This document shows, one piece after another, positions 29,789 to 39,353 of a stretch of 64,000 nt of DNA; within the stretch, counting starts at the first letter, position 1; each line of letters begins with the position of its first letter. This stretch comes from Thermococcus guaymasensis DSM 11113 (GTDB lineage Archaea > Methanobacteriota_B > Thermococci > Thermococcales > Thermococcaceae): positions 868,001 to 932,000 of the forward strand of contig NZ_CP007140.1 of the NCBI RefSeq assembly GCF_000816105.1. Direction: 5' to 3'. Made by a program: the position numbers and the translations under genes. The notes beneath the pieces are model-generated. The model searched no databases, was not told the origin of the DNA, and was given only the letters and a program-made list of their open reading frames with translations.

Positions 29789-30349
29789 TCACGAGGAGAC
29801 TATGCGTATCAGACGGATTATGTCCTTGACTTCGAGGATGCCGTGAACGCGGTTTTTATCATCAACCACCGGGAGGTGGTGCTTTCCGGTTTCGAGCATT
29901 ATCCCTATCGCCCGCCCGAGGTTCTCATCGAGGTGAATCGTTATGGGCTTGCGGACCATTATGTCCTCCACGCGGGAGGCGTTGCTTATGGAGTACTTCT
30001 TGAGCAGGTTTATGCCCACTATGGAGTACCTCCTCGGGGGTTCGAAGAAGCGGAGGAGGTCTTTCATCGTGATGAAGCCGAGGAGATGGCCTTCCTCGTC
30101 AACAACCACCGCCGAGCTCTCCTCATCGCGGAGGCTCCCCACGAGCTTCGAGAGTGAATCCTCCGGGTGAAGCGTCAGGAACTCCCTGTCCATTACGAGC
30201 TTCACGGGGACTTTTGAGATGTAGCGGATGTTGTAGCTCAGCTCCTCTTTCCGCTTGAGCTGGAGCATCCTGCGCTTGGTGTGAATGAGAGAGAGCTTCT
30301 TCGCCTTGCTCCACTTTCCGGGGGGAACTTCCATAGGCATTTGCACCAT
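29789..30349 (-). CDS. CBS-domain pair protein, likely regulator of the antiporters
   Basis: 186 residues. A basic helical N-terminus (KWSKAKKLSLIHTKRRMLQLKRK) precedes two CBS domains: SKVPVKLVMDREFLTLHPEDSL ... GFITMKDLLRFF, in parts, and VEDIMVRKPITIHLDENLGRAIGIM ... HGILEVKDIIRLI. CBS pairs bind adenine nucleotides and often gate transporters. As first gene of the operon with two antiporters, it is a good candidate sensor (inference). Start uncertain: ATG 30349, 30340 or 30334. Confidence 0.85.
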   Translation of the reverse strand: MVQMPMEVPPGKWSKAKKLSLIHTKRRMLQLKRKEELSYNIRYISKVPVKLVMDREFLTLHPEDSLSKLVGSLRDEESSAVVVDEEGHLLGFITMKDLLRFFEPPRRYSIVGINLLKKYSISNASRVEDIMVRKPITIHLDENLGRAIGIMLETGKHHLPVVDDKNRVHGILEVKDIIRLIRIVSS

Positions 30350-30480
30350 ATTATTTTCTCATCTCAAAGCGTTTAAACCTTTCGAAGTTTCAGATGGTGT
30401 TTTGAGGGAGATAAACGGAATCAAACCCAAGCTGCCAATAAAATATCACAATTTTTGTACGTTCTAAGTGATTATGGTGG

Positions 30481-31077
30481 CTAAATCTCTTCCAGCAGCT
30501 TCTTTCTCTTTTCTTCGTACTCTTCCTGGGTTATCACGCCCATGTCGTAGAGCTCCTTAAGCTTCTTGAGCTTCTCCAGCGGATCTTCCTCTTTTTGAGT
30601 GGGGGCAGTTGAAGGGTGCTGGACTAAGGCCCCAGCAGGTGTGGTTCTTGTTATGAGCTCCTTGGGCTTCTTTAACACCCATGTTTCGCTCGTCAGCTTC
30701 TTTTGGACGTCTATTGAGACAGGTTCCACCGCTATCGTGTTCAGGGCATCTTTTATCGCGTTGATGGCCTTCCTTGCCTCCTCCTTGTTCATCCATCCCA
30801 GTTTGAGGTTTATGTTCTCCTCCCCCTCGATCGTGAACTCGGAGCTCATGACGCCAAGCTTGACCGTTACCTGCTCCAGTTTCTGATAGGGGATTGCTTT
30901 GAGGTCATACCTGCCGAGAACCTTTTCATCGAGGTATATTATCCTCCTGTCGGTGATGAGGAGCCACTTCGGCTTCTCAAGGCTTATCTTCTTCTTGATG
31001 GCAAACAGAACCTTTTCATTGGGCTCAAGGTGCCTCACTACAGATTTTGGAAGATCCGGGTTTTCCATAACGCCCAT
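30481..31077 (-). CDS. PH-like plus SHOCT domain protein
   Basis: 198 residues. Residues 10-110 show the bacterial PH-like pattern (EPNEKVLFAIKKKIS, KWLLITDRRIIYLDE, then ISYQKLEQV-type strand IPYQKLEQVTVKLG). A linker rich in Thr/Pro/Gln (150-163) leads to a C-terminal SHOCT motif: DPLEKLKKLKELYDMGVITQ followed by EEYEEKRKKLLEEI. Such proteins are membrane- or oligomer-associated adaptors of unknown role. It has a 105 bp shared region with the divergent BtpA-like gene. Confidence 0.85.
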   Translation of the reverse strand: MGVMENPDLPKSVVRHLEPNEKVLFAIKKKISLEKPKWLLITDRRIIYLDEKVLGRYDLKAIPYQKLEQVTVKLGVMSSEFTIEGEENINLKLGWMNKEEARKAINAIKDALNTIAVEPVSIDVQKKLTSETWVLKKPKELITRTTPAGALVQHPSTAPTQKEEDPLEKLKKLKELYDMGVITQEEYEEKRKKLLEEI

Positions 31078-31182
31078 GTCTTTACACCTTATCTATGTTT
31101 TTGGAGTTTATCATATATCACTCTTTCCCTGTCGATGCATAGGACTTATAACACCCCCTCACGATTTTTGAGTGGTGGTCTA

Positions 31183-31965
31183 ATGGACTTTGAAAGAAAG
31201 CCCCTAATCGGCATGGTTCACCTCAAACCCCTCCCCGGCTCATACCTCTACGACGGAGACTTTGACGAAGTTATCGAGTCAGCCGTCAGGGATGCCAGAA
31301 CACTGGAGAAAGCAGGCTTTGATGCCATCATGCTCGAAAACTTCGGTGACGTGCCCTTCCCGAAGTACGTGGGCAAGACGACCGTTGCCGCTTTCACAGT
31401 CGTTGCAAAAACAATCCGCGACGAGGTGAGTGTACCCCTCGGGATAAACGTTCTGCGGAACGACGGGATAGCGGCCTATTCAATAGCCTATGCCGTGGGA
31501 GCGGACTTCGTAAGGGTGAACGTGCTGAGTGGCCTTGCTTACACAGACCAGGGCATTATAGAGGGCATCGCCCACGAGCTTGCTAAGCTTAGAAAACTCC
31601 TTCCAAGCAAAATCAAGGTCTTCGCGGATGTCCACGTCAAGCACGCGGTGCACTTCTTCGACTTCGAAGACGCTGTACGAGATACGATTGAGCGCGGTCT
31701 GGCCGATGCAATCGTTGTCAGCGGCAGGGCCACTGGAAGTCCCGTGGACGTTGAGAAGCTCGCCCTCGCAAAGAAAATCTCACCCGTCCCTGTTATGGTC
31801 GGCTCCGGAGCCACCCACGAAAACCTGCCCGAGCTCTGGGAGCACGCCGACGGCTTCATTGTCGGCACGTGGATAAAGCGTGATGGTAAGGTTGAAAACG
31901 AGGTCTCACTGGAGAGGGCTAGGAAGCTCGTGGAGCTGGCGAACAAGCTCCGAAAAAGCCTTTAA
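31183..31965 (+). CDS. BtpA/SgcQ family TIM-barrel protein
   Basis: 260 residues. The BtpA family signature is complete: KPLIGMVHLKPLPGS at the N-terminus, GFDAIMLENFGDVPF, IRDEVSVPLGINVLRNDG, FVRVNVLSG, KVFADVHVKHAVHF, DAIVVSGRATGSPVD, and GSGATHENLPE near the end. The fold is a phosphate-binding barrel. BtpA is linked to photosystem I stability in cyanobacteria, which cannot be its role here. A sugar-phosphate or nucleotide enzyme is likely, but the reaction is unknown. TATA-like ACTTATAAC (31144-31152) precedes it; a longer in-frame start upstream has no support. Confidence 0.88.
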   Translation: MDFERKPLIGMVHLKPLPGSYLYDGDFDEVIESAVRDARTLEKAGFDAIMLENFGDVPFPKYVGKTTVAAFTVVAKTIRDEVSVPLGINVLRNDGIAAYSIAYAVGADFVRVNVLSGLAYTDQGIIEGIAHELAKLRKLLPSKIKVFADVHVKHAVHFFDFEDAVRDTIERGLADAIVVSGRATGSPVDVEKLALAKKISPVPVMVGSGATHENLPELWEHADGFIVGTWIKRDGKVENEVSLERARKLVELANKLRKSL

Positions 31966-32108
31966 TGGTGTTCTCTTTTTCGAATTTTCTTCTCCGAAAG
32001 CCTTATTACCTGTGAGTGTGTAATTTGTAGAAATGATCCTGTCCCGCTTTTCTCTTCCGCGAGATAGGTTTAGCGCATAGTAGTCAATAACTGTTGGAGG
32101 TGAGAAAA

Positions 32109-32492
32109 ATGGGTATCCTAAAAAAGCTCGTCATTGGCTTTTTCCTGCTCCTCTTCATCGGGGTCGCGGCAATCTTCGGAATGCAGTACTACTACGAGAC
32201 GGCCTACGATAAGGTTCCGGTCGAGGTCAAGAGCGAGACCGTGAGCGGCGACGTCTTCTACCTCAGCCACGTGCTTGAGCCTGGAAAGTACAAGATAACC
32301 GCAGACAGCGAGGGAACCGTGGAAAAAATAACCATCCTAGACGAGAGCGGAAACGTGCTGACCGAATCGGAGACCGATAATATGGTATACGGCTCGAGTC
32401 AGCCCTTCCAGGTGCGGGTTGACTACAAAGCTCCGGTTAACGTTGATAGCTACACCGTTTCCGTTGGAATCTACCGCCTCGTCAAGAAGTGA
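32109..32492 (+). CDS. Small membrane-anchored hypothetical protein
   Basis: 127 residues: an N-terminal helix (LKKLVIGFFLLLFIGVAAIFG, in parts) and an external beta-sandwich-like part with FYLSHVLEPGKYKITADSEG and YTVSVGIYRL. The layout matches the protein at 16168-16554. GGAGGTGAG five bases before ATG 32109 is an almost perfect ribosome site. No known family. Confidence 0.7.
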   Translation: MGILKKLVIGFFLLLFIGVAAIFGMQYYYETAYDKVPVEVKSETVSGDVFYLSHVLEPGKYKITADSEGTVEKITILDESGNVLTESETDNMVYGSSQPFQVRVDYKAPVNVDSYTVSVGIYRLVKK

Positions 32493-32561
32493 CGAAAGCG
32501 TTATATTCTTCCCTTTTTACTTCCCCACATCCATACATCAGATTTTAAGCTGGTGGTGCCC

Positions 32562-33911
32562 ATGGGAAAGTACTTTGGAACCAGCGGGATTCGAGAGGTC
32601 GTCAATGAGAAGCTGACGCCTGAGCTTGCCCTCAAAGTCGGAAAGGCGCTTGGAACTTACCTCGGCGGAGGTACGGTGGTCATTGGTAAGGACACGAGGA
32701 CGAGCGGCGAGATGCTCAAGCAGGCTGTAATAAGCGGGCTATTAAGCACGGGCGTTGACGTCATAGACATCGGCCTTGCGCCGACCCCGCTCACAGGCTT
32801 TGCAATAAAGCGCTACGGTGCCGATGCGGGCGTTACAATCACCGCTTCCCACAACCCTCCCGAGTACAACGGAATAAAGGTGTGGCAGAGCAACGGAATG
32901 GCCTACACTCCCGACATGGAGGCCGAGCTTGAGAGAATCCTTGAATCCGGAAACTTCAAGAAGGCCCCCTGGAATGAGATTGGAACTCTCAGAAGGGCCG
33001 ACCCTAAAGGGGAGTACATAAAGAAAGCCCTTGAGATGGTGCAGCTCGATAATTCTTACACCGTCGTCGTCGATTCCGGCAATGGCGCCGGCTCAATTCT
33101 CAGTCCCTACCTCCAGCGCGAGCTGGGTAACAGGGTTATTTCGCTCAACTCCCACCCGAGCGGCTTCTTCATCCGCGAGCTTGAGCCGAACGCTAAGAGC
33201 CTCTCCGCGCTGGCAAAGACGGTCAAGGCCATGAAGGCCGACGTCGGAATAGCGCACGACGGCGACGCCGACAGGATTGGAGTCGTGGACGACCAGGGCA
33301 ACTTCGTCGAGTACGAGGTCATGCTCTCGCTCATGGCCGGCTACATGCTGAGGAAGTTCGGGAAGGGCAAAATCGTGACCACGGTAGATGCCGGCTTCGC
33401 CCTGGACGACTACGTCAAGCCCCTCGGTGGAGAGGTTATAAGGACGCGTGTCGGAGACGTTGCCGTCGCGGACGAGCTGGCCAGGCACGGCGGAGTCTTC
33501 GGCGGCGAACCGAGCGGAACGTGGATAATCCCCCAGTGGAACCTCACCCCGGACGGCATCTTCGCCGGGGCTCTGGTTCTTGAGATGATCGACAAACTCG
33601 GCCCGCTGAGCGAGCTGGCAAAGGAAGTCCCGCGCTACGTTACGCTGAGGGCGAAGATATCCTGCCCCAACGAGAAGAAGGCTGAGGCGATGGAGATTAT
33701 AGCGCGCGAAGCCCTCAAGAGCTTCGACTACGAGAGGCTCATAGACATAGACGGGATAAGGATTGAAAGCGAGGACTGGTGGATTCTGTTCAGGCCGAGC
33801 GGAACCGAACCGATAATGCGCATAACGCTTGAGGCACACACGGAGGAGAAGGCGAGAGCACTAATGGAGAAGGCAAGAGTGCTCGTGGAGAGGGCCATCG
33901 GGGAGGCCTGA
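32562..33911 (+). CDS. Phosphohexomutase (phosphoglucosamine/phosphomannomutase family)
   Basis: 449 residues with the four-domain alpha-D-phosphohexomutase pattern: [19 protein letters not shown] at the start, the phosphoserine loop [11 protein letters not shown] (about 95), the Mg2+ loop DGDADRIG (about 238), the sugar loop GGEPSGTW (about 318), and the phosphate-binding [12 protein letters not shown] (about 412). It moves a phosphate between C1 and C6 of glucosamine, mannose or glucose; archaeal members are often broad. ATG 32562 follows a GGTGG site. The next gene starts 2 bp downstream. Confidence 0.93.
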   Translation: MGKYFGTSGIREVVNEKLTPELALKVGKALGTYLGGGTVVIGKDTRTSGEMLKQAVISGLLSTGVDVIDIGLAPTPLTGFAIKRYGADAGVTITASHNPPEYNGIKVWQSNGMAYTPDMEAELERILESGNFKKAPWNEIGTLRRADPKGEYIKKALEMVQLDNSYTVVVDSGNGAGSILSPYLQRELGNRVISLNSHPSGFFIRELEPNAKSLSALAKTVKAMKADVGIAHDGDADRIGVVDDQGNFVEYEVMLSLMAGYMLRKFGKGKIVTTVDAGFALDDYVKPLGGEVIRTRVGDVAVADELARHGGVFGGEPSGTWIIPQWNLTPDGIFAGALVLEMIDKLGPLSELAKEVPRYVTLRAKISCPNEKKAEAMEIIAREALKSFDYERLIDIDGIRIESEDWWILFRPSGTEPIMRITLEAHTEEKARALMEKARVLVERAIGEA

Positions 33912-33913
33912 AT

Positions 33914-34270
33914 GTGAAGGCCCAACCATACCTGTTATACGCCCTCTTCTCCGCTTTCTTTGCCCTCCTCGTCCCCATTTTCGGAAAACTCGGCCTGAAA
34001 GACGTTGATTCAACCGTCGCGACGACGGTAAGGGCCGTTATTATGGCGGTCTTTCTCGTTGGGGTTGCCCTCGTGAGCGGGGTAACGCGGGAACCGCTGA
34101 ATGGAAAAGCGTTGCTCTTCATAGCCCTCTCGGGAATAGCAGGCGCGCTCTCATGGCTCTTCTACTTCATGGCGGTCAAGGGAGGTCGCGTTCCGGCTGT
34201 GGTTGTGATAGACAAGACGAGCGTCGCCCTGGCGACCTTCTTCGTGTTCCCGTGGTGGACGGAGACGTAA
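33914..34270 (+). CDS. EamA/DMT-type half transporter, C-terminally shortened
   Basis: 118 residues from GTG 33914, 2 bp after the phosphohexomutase stop. It is the N-terminal part of a single EamA repeat: helices YLLYALFSAFFALLVPIFG, TVRAVIMAVFLVGVALVSG, ALLFIALSGIAGALSWLFYF and VPAVVVIDKTSVALATFF. Half-size EamA proteins normally have a fifth helix and about 137 residues. Here the frame ends in FPWWTET, so the last helix is missing. It may be a broken gene. Substrate unknown. Confidence 0.7.
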   Translation: MKAQPYLLYALFSAFFALLVPIFGKLGLKDVDSTVATTVRAVIMAVFLVGVALVSGVTREPLNGKALLFIALSGIAGALSWLFYFMAVKGGRVPAVVVIDKTSVALATFFVFPWWTET

Positions 34271-34419
34271 AGGATTAGGGCCTTCATATCTCACACCTAC
34301 TATGCCTATGCCATCTGTTCCTTATTTTTCCTTTGCTTTCTTGGGGAACCTTTTGCGGGTTTCGTGTACCGTTTTGCCCTCTTCGGAAGTTTTTTAACTG
34401 AAAACTGCGAGCTTTATGC

Positions 34420-35175
34420 ATGATTGCTATGAAAAAGTACGAATGGGAAGAATTTTTTGATAGGGAAGCTGACTATTACCTGCAGGAGCCGTTTACCAAG
34501 TACACAAAGGAGGAGGTCGAGTTTCTCCTGAACGAGTTCAAGCTCCCGAAGGGCGCAAAAATACTGGACGTTGGCTGCGGTGTCGGAAGACACTCCATAG
34601 AGCTTGCGAAGAGAGGCTACCGCGTCACGGGTGTTGACATTTCCCGGAAGATGATTGAAAAGGCGGAGGAACGGGCCCAGAAGGAGGGCGTTGAAGTGGA
34701 ATTTATAAAAGCAGACGCGACCAAGTTTGCGAGAGATGAAGCGTTTGACGCCGCGATATGTCTATGCGAGGGAGCATTCTCGCTGCTTGGCCTGTCCGAC
34801 GACCCGATAGAGCACGACCTCGCCATCCTGAGGAACGTGTACAGGTCGCTGAAGCCTGGGGGCAAGTTCATCCTCACGGCCCTGAGCGCGCTCTCAAGGG
34901 TCAAGAAGGCCACGAACGAGGACATTGCCAAGGGACTTTTTGACCCGAACACCATGACGTTCTATGAGGAGATTGAGGCCCCCGATGGCACGAAAGTTCC
35001 GATACGGGAGCGGGTCTACGTCCCGACCGAGCTCTACCTGATGTTTAAAATGGTCGGGTTTGAAGTGAAGGCCATCTGGGGCGGGACCGCCGGAAGGTGG
35101 GGGAAGCGGAAGGTGGACATGGACGACATTGAAATAATGATAGTTGCCGAGAAGCCCCTAAAAGACTCCCCTTAG
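34420..35175 (+). CDS. Class I SAM-dependent methyltransferase
   Basis: 251 residues. Methyltransferase_11/25-type core: ILDVGCGVGRHSIELAKRGY (motif I, about 50), VTGVDISRKMIEKA (motif II), IKADATKF and FDAAICLCEGAFSLL (motif IV). Unlike DNA or N6-A enzymes there is no (D/N)PPY. The target is probably a small molecule. A TATA-like TTTTTTAACT about 27 bp before ATG 34420 suggests a leaderless message; ATG 34429 is a close alternative. It overlaps the convergent TudS-like gene by 4 bp. Confidence 0.87.
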   Translation: MIAMKKYEWEEFFDREADYYLQEPFTKYTKEEVEFLLNEFKLPKGAKILDVGCGVGRHSIELAKRGYRVTGVDISRKMIEKAEERAQKEGVEVEFIKADATKFARDEAFDAAICLCEGAFSLLGLSDDPIEHDLAILRNVYRSLKPGGKFILTALSALSRVKKATNEDIAKGLFDPNTMTFYEEIEAPDGTKVPIRERVYVPTELYLMFKMVGFEVKAIWGGTAGRWGKRKVDMDDIEIMIVAEKPLKDSP

Positions 35176-35747
35176 TGTCCCAGGTGTTCTTTGAGCCTTT
35201 CTAGGCTCTCTTCAATGTTATCTTTATCGAACTCGATGTAGGTTCCCTCCGGAAACCGCGCCATCAGGATTTCAAACAGTACCCCCGGCATCTCCACGAG
35301 CTTGAAGCCCTGCTCCTTGACGAGCTCCTTCGAGCGCTTTATCCTTTCCTCCTTGCTCAGGTAGAAGAACTCCTGCATGGCCGAGTAGGGATAGCTTTCC
35401 GGGTCGCTTGAACTCGTGTGGAAGACCCCGCAGGTCGGGGAGCCTTTGACCCCAACGAAGACGACCTTCTCGGGCCTTTCCTCCGTCAGAACCCTTCCGA
35501 TGAAGTCCGCTATCACCTTCGCCCTCTCGCGCATGCCCAGCCTCTCGTAAACTTCCCTGCTCGCCGGGGCGCGGGGCCAGCCGATTAGGGCGTATTCGGG
35601 GCATGGATAGGCTAAGACCTGCCAGTCCTCGTCGAGTTCTCCAATCAGTTCCGTCAGGAGCTTCGCCGTCTCGTACTCCTTCTCCTTCGGCCCACGGTAG
35701 ACGTAGAACGGGCTTAGGAGGCAGGGGGCAATGATGAGGAGCTTCAT
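35172..35747 (-). CDS. TudS/DUF523-like protein with three conserved cysteines
   Basis: 191 residues. IIAPCLLSPFYVYRG at the start, YPCPEYALIGWPRAPASREVY near residue 50, in parts, and VKGSPTCGVFHTSS near 105 are the three Cys segments of the DUF523/TudS group. In TudS these bind a [4Fe-4S] cluster and remove sulfur from 2-thiouracil. A thiouracil or other thio-base desulfurase role is therefore likely but unproven; the family is diverse. ATG 35753 overlaps the PIN gene's stop as ATGA, and ATG 35747 is slightly better placed. Confidence 0.75.
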   Translation of the reverse strand: MKLLIIAPCLLSPFYVYRGPKEKEYETAKLLTELIGELDEDWQVLAYPCPEYALIGWPRAPASREVYERLGMRERAKVIADFIGRVLTEERPEKVVFVGVKGSPTCGVFHTSSSDPESYPYSAMQEFFYLSKEERIKRSKELVKEQGFKLVEMPGVLFEILMARFPEGTYIEFDKDNIEESLERLKEHLGH

Positions 35748-35749
35748 GG

Positions 35750-36211
35750 TCATCCCTCAAAGGTTTTGAGGAAAGGAACCCTCTCAAAATCAGAGTCAAA
35801 AGTCATGATTAGCTCAATCCCGTGCTCTTTGCACGTCGCGGCGATTAGGGAGTCGTTTGGGAGAAGCCCATAGTCGTTCCCAATCTGGGCCGCGAGTTTT
35901 ATCATGTTTTCGCTTATCGGAAGGATTTTCAGGAACCCTGCCTCGCTGAGTTCCTCAAGGGCTTTTTCAACACGTTCATACACGAAGGTGTAGTCTTTTA
36001 AGTGCTTTTTGAGGTCATAGACCCCTTTAAGACCGTCTTGGATGGCGAGCGTAAACATGACCTTGTAAGCTGTCTCCGAAAACACCATAGGGTTTGTGAT
36101 TAAGGTGTATCCTTTTTCTATGGCCCTCTTGATGAGTTCCTTAGCCTTAGGGTCTCCCAAGTGCAGACCAACGAAAACCGATGAATCCACAAAGACCTCA
36201 GAACGACTCAT
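35750..36211 (-). CDS. VapC-like PIN-domain ribonuclease toxin
   Basis: 153 residues. Acidic PIN residues: D9 in VFVDSSVFVG, E46 in NPMVFSETAY, D119 in LLPNDSLIAAT, and a terminal MTFDSDFERV. VapC toxins cut tRNA, rRNA or mRNA when freed from antitoxin. It overlaps its AF2212-type antitoxin gene upstream by 14 bp. Longer than the usual 130 residues because of a helical insert at 60-90. Confidence 0.9.
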   Translation of the reverse strand: MSRSEVFVDSSVFVGLHLGDPKAKELIKRAIEKGYTLITNPMVFSETAYKVMFTLAIQDGLKGVYDLKKHLKDYTFVYERVEKALEELSEAGFLKILPISENMIKLAAQIGNDYGLLPNDSLIAATCKEHGIELIMTFDSDFERVPFLKTFEG

Positions 36212-36395
36212 AGTAGGCCTCCTTCAGGCGCTTGTAGTCGATCTTTTCAACCTTTCTGATGACCATGGAGTCGAGGAGCTCGTCTACGTCTCTCCCGATA
36301 ATCTTTATCTTCACCCTCTCATGCTCGCGCAAGTGGGGCCTTTTCAGGGGCTTCAGGACGCCGTCCTCGTACACGGCCTCTATAATCTCCTCCAT
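36198..36395 (-). CDS. AF2212-like (DUF104) antitoxin
   Basis: 65 residues. The start IIEAVYEDGVLKPLKRPHL, with HERVKIKII, is the DUF104 beta-barrel that binds DNA; the C-terminal IDYKRLKEAYYESF should thread into the PIN toxin. GGTGGA precedes ATG 36395. It forms an operon with the toxin downstream, and autoregulation is expected. Confidence 0.88.
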   Translation of the reverse strand: MEEIIEAVYEDGVLKPLKRPHLREHERVKIKIIGRDVDELLDSMVIRKVEKIDYKRLKEAYYESF

Positions 36396-36428
36396 GCTTC
36401 CACCCAATATTCCTTGGTGTAACTCCCT

Positions 36429-37007
36429 TTAAACATTCCCCGTGATCTCCTCAATTATCCTCTCGACTTTCTCCCTCAGCTCGTCCAGCGTCCCCTCGTT
36501 GACTATCACGTAGTCAGCTAAGCCCTTAAGCTCGCTCGTGTGGTATAACCTCTCCTCGGCGTCGTCTATTTTTTTGAAGTCCTCGAAGCTTTTTATCTCC
36601 TTGTCCTTGCTGGCCTTCCTCTTCATCAGGCGTTCAAACCGTACCTCCGGCCTCGCCTCGACGTAGATGACCTTTCCGCCGAGCTTTTTGATTGTCTCGA
36701 TTTCTTCCTTGGAGCGGACGCCGTCTATGATTATATTCTTGCAGTGCCTCTTCTTGTCCACGGCGAGGCGGATGAGTATGTCGCCGCCGTACTTGTCCTT
36801 GAGGTACTTCCCGAACTCTATGAGCCTGTCCCTTGTCGGCTCGGTCTTCTCTGGCAGCTCTGGGACCCACGAGTAGTCCGAGACGTTGTGGGTGAGGAGG
36901 TCTATGAGCGGGTCGCTGCACGAGACCCTGCAGAACCCCTTCTCCTCAAAGAACTTTGCAACCGTCGTCTTTCCCGCGGCTATCTTTCCGACGACCCCGA
37001 TTATCAT
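36429..37007 (-). CDS. P-loop kinase-like ATPase (dephospho-CoA kinase/AAA_18-like)
   Basis: 192 residues. Walker A GVVGKIAAGKTTVAKFFEEKG, in parts, at the very N-terminus, a LID-like KRKASKDKEIKSFEDF near 130, and IIIDGVRSKEEIETIKKLGG as the Walker B region (DGVR). The fold resembles nucleoside or dephospho-CoA kinases and the UPF0200 group, and no substrate can be assigned. Its ATG overlaps the stop of the 268-residue gene (ATGA), so they share an operon. Confidence 0.8.
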   Translation of the reverse strand: MIIGVVGKIAAGKTTVAKFFEEKGFCRVSCSDPLIDLLTHNVSDYSWVPELPEKTEPTRDRLIEFGKYLKDKYGGDILIRLAVDKKRHCKNIIIDGVRSKEEIETIKKLGGKVIYVEARPEVRFERLMKRKASKDKEIKSFEDFKKIDDAEERLYHTSELKGLADYVIVNEGTLDELREKVERIIEEITGNV

Positions 37008-37810
37008 TTTCTCCACATCCTCCAGATTATGTTTGCCCCATCGGTGGACTCCATGAGACCCTCGTAGGTCAGGCTTACCACGAAGTCCACGAGGGCCTTT
37101 TTGTCGTAGATTACAGGCCTCTCAAACCCGAAGAGGTACTTCAGCTCGAAGAACCCTATGTGGAGCAACCTGAAGGGATTGAGGAGCACAACTCCATCTT
37201 TAAACTTCAGGCCGAATGGAAAGTCGGCCAGGACGAGCCTCGTCCCCCGCTCCTTTGCAATCCTGAGGAGCTTCTCCTCGTTTGGGAAGAAAATCTCCCT
37301 TGGCTCCGCTTCCACGGGCTCATACTCCAGCTTTGGGAATGCGTAGCGGATTCCGACGGCCTCGTATGGCAGGTTCAGCCTATCTGCAAATCCAAGGAGG
37401 GCCTTCGCGTTGAAGCTTAAGAAGATGAGCGTTTTGACGTCCCCCTTAACGTCGGGCCACTTCCGCGGGGGAAACTTCTTCTCGGCCTCTATTATTGGGA
37501 GAAGAAACTCAAGCTCCGTGCCGGAGATTAGCTTTTTGGCCTCCTCAAGCTTCCTCCGTTTTATCTCCAGGTCGAGGTTCGAGTAGACGGTGACCTGCCT
37601 GACTCCAAGCCTCTTCCGGAGCTTCCCGATAACGAGGCTGTTCCCGATGATAACACTCTTGTCCGTTCTGTCATGCGCTATTATGAAGAGCTTGTCGCCT
37701 TCTTTATCATAGCGGACTTCATCTATCCTGAACGGGCTCTCTGGGAGACCGTATTCCCTTCTTATCTCCTGTACAAGCTTTGATATGTCCTTGGTTGTTA
37801 GAGAAATCAT
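37004..37810 (-). CDS. Conserved-looking hypothetical protein, 268 residues
   Basis: I do not recognise this protein. The N-terminal half has alternating strands and helices (KLFIIAHDRTDKSVIIGNS, LGVRQVTVYSNLDLEIKRRK), then FLSFNAKALLGFADRLNLPYEAV. The C-terminal half includes RGTRLVLADFPFGLKFKDGV, LLNPFRLLHIGFFELKYL and a basic end. The many alternating alpha/beta elements suggest a nucleotide- or sugar-binding fold. It is translationally coupled to the P-loop ATPase gene, which suggests a joint function. Confidence 0.7.
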   Translation of the reverse strand: MISLTTKDISKLVQEIRREYGLPESPFRIDEVRYDKEGDKLFIIAHDRTDKSVIIGNSLVIGKLRKRLGVRQVTVYSNLDLEIKRRKLEEAKKLISGTELEFLLPIIEAEKKFPPRKWPDVKGDVKTLIFLSFNAKALLGFADRLNLPYEAVGIRYAFPKLEYEPVEAEPREIFFPNEEKLLRIAKERGTRLVLADFPFGLKFKDGVVLLNPFRLLHIGFFELKYLFGFERPVIYDKKALVDFVVSLTYEGLMESTDGANIIWRMWRK

Positions 37811-37842
37811 ACAAAATGGATAACGATATCGGAGTTAAAAAG

Positions 37843-38298
37843 CTAAAGGTTCCGGAGTATCTCCTCTTCTTCCATCGTCCTCTCGCAGTAGTGGCAGCGC
37901 ACCTTGAGGGGCTCCCTTGAGACGACGTAGAACTTTGAAACGGTGTACTCGTGGTTGCTGACGCAGTTTGGATTGGCACAGCGGAGGATTCCGGTTATCT
38001 CATCGGGAATCTCGACCTTGAACTTCTCCGCCACCTTGTAGTCCCGCACTATGTTGACGGTAGCGGTCGGGGCGATGAGGGCTATCTTGTTGACCTCCTC
38101 CTCGCTCAGGAACTTGCCCTCTATCTTGACGATGTCCTTCCTTCCGAGCTTCCCGCTGTGGACGTTCGAGGCGAGAAGGAGAACGCCTCCGTTCGGCCTG
38201 TTGAGGCGGAGTATCTCGATGACCTTCAGCCCCTTTCCGGCCGGGATGTGGTCTATGACGGTTCCCTCTCTGATGGCGGTAACCTTGAGCTCGGCCAT
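37843..38298 (-). CDS. pyrI: Aspartate carbamoyltransferase regulatory subunit
   Basis: 151 residues. The nucleotide-binding domain (GTVIDHIPAGKGLKVIEIL, in parts, NVHSGKLGRKDIVKIEGK) is followed by a zinc domain with four cysteines: CANPNCVSNHE and RCHYCERTM. It binds ATP/CTP effectors and holds catalytic trimers together. The ATG directly follows the pyrB stop (TGAATG), as in other archaeal pyrBI operons. Confidence 0.97.
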   Translation of the reverse strand: MAELKVTAIREGTVIDHIPAGKGLKVIEILRLNRPNGGVLLLASNVHSGKLGRKDIVKIEGKFLSEEEVNKIALIAPTATVNIVRDYKVAEKFKVEIPDEITGILRCANPNCVSNHEYTVSKFYVVSREPLKVRCHYCERTMEEEEILRNL

Positions 38299-39273
<975 letters not shown>

Positions 39274-39304
39274 GTTTTTTAACATAAACTTGTCGACGGT
39301 AACC

Positions 39305-39312
39305 CTTTAAAG
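39305..39312 (+). promoter_or_regulatory. TATA box of the ThiR-like gene
   Basis: CTTTAAAG lies 42 bp before the ATG at 39354, with GGTGGT at 39345-39350 as ribosome site. An imperfect GGTAACC-centred symmetry just upstream (39298-39304) could bind a regulator; this is weak. Confidence 0.4.
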
Positions 39313-39353
39313 CCGGGTTCAAAATTTCCATAACCTGGTTTTAGGGTGGTAGC

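Noticed and set aside
33093-33839. A 248-codon minus-strand frame opposite the phosphohexomutase
   Set aside because: Antisense to a gene with all four family motifs.
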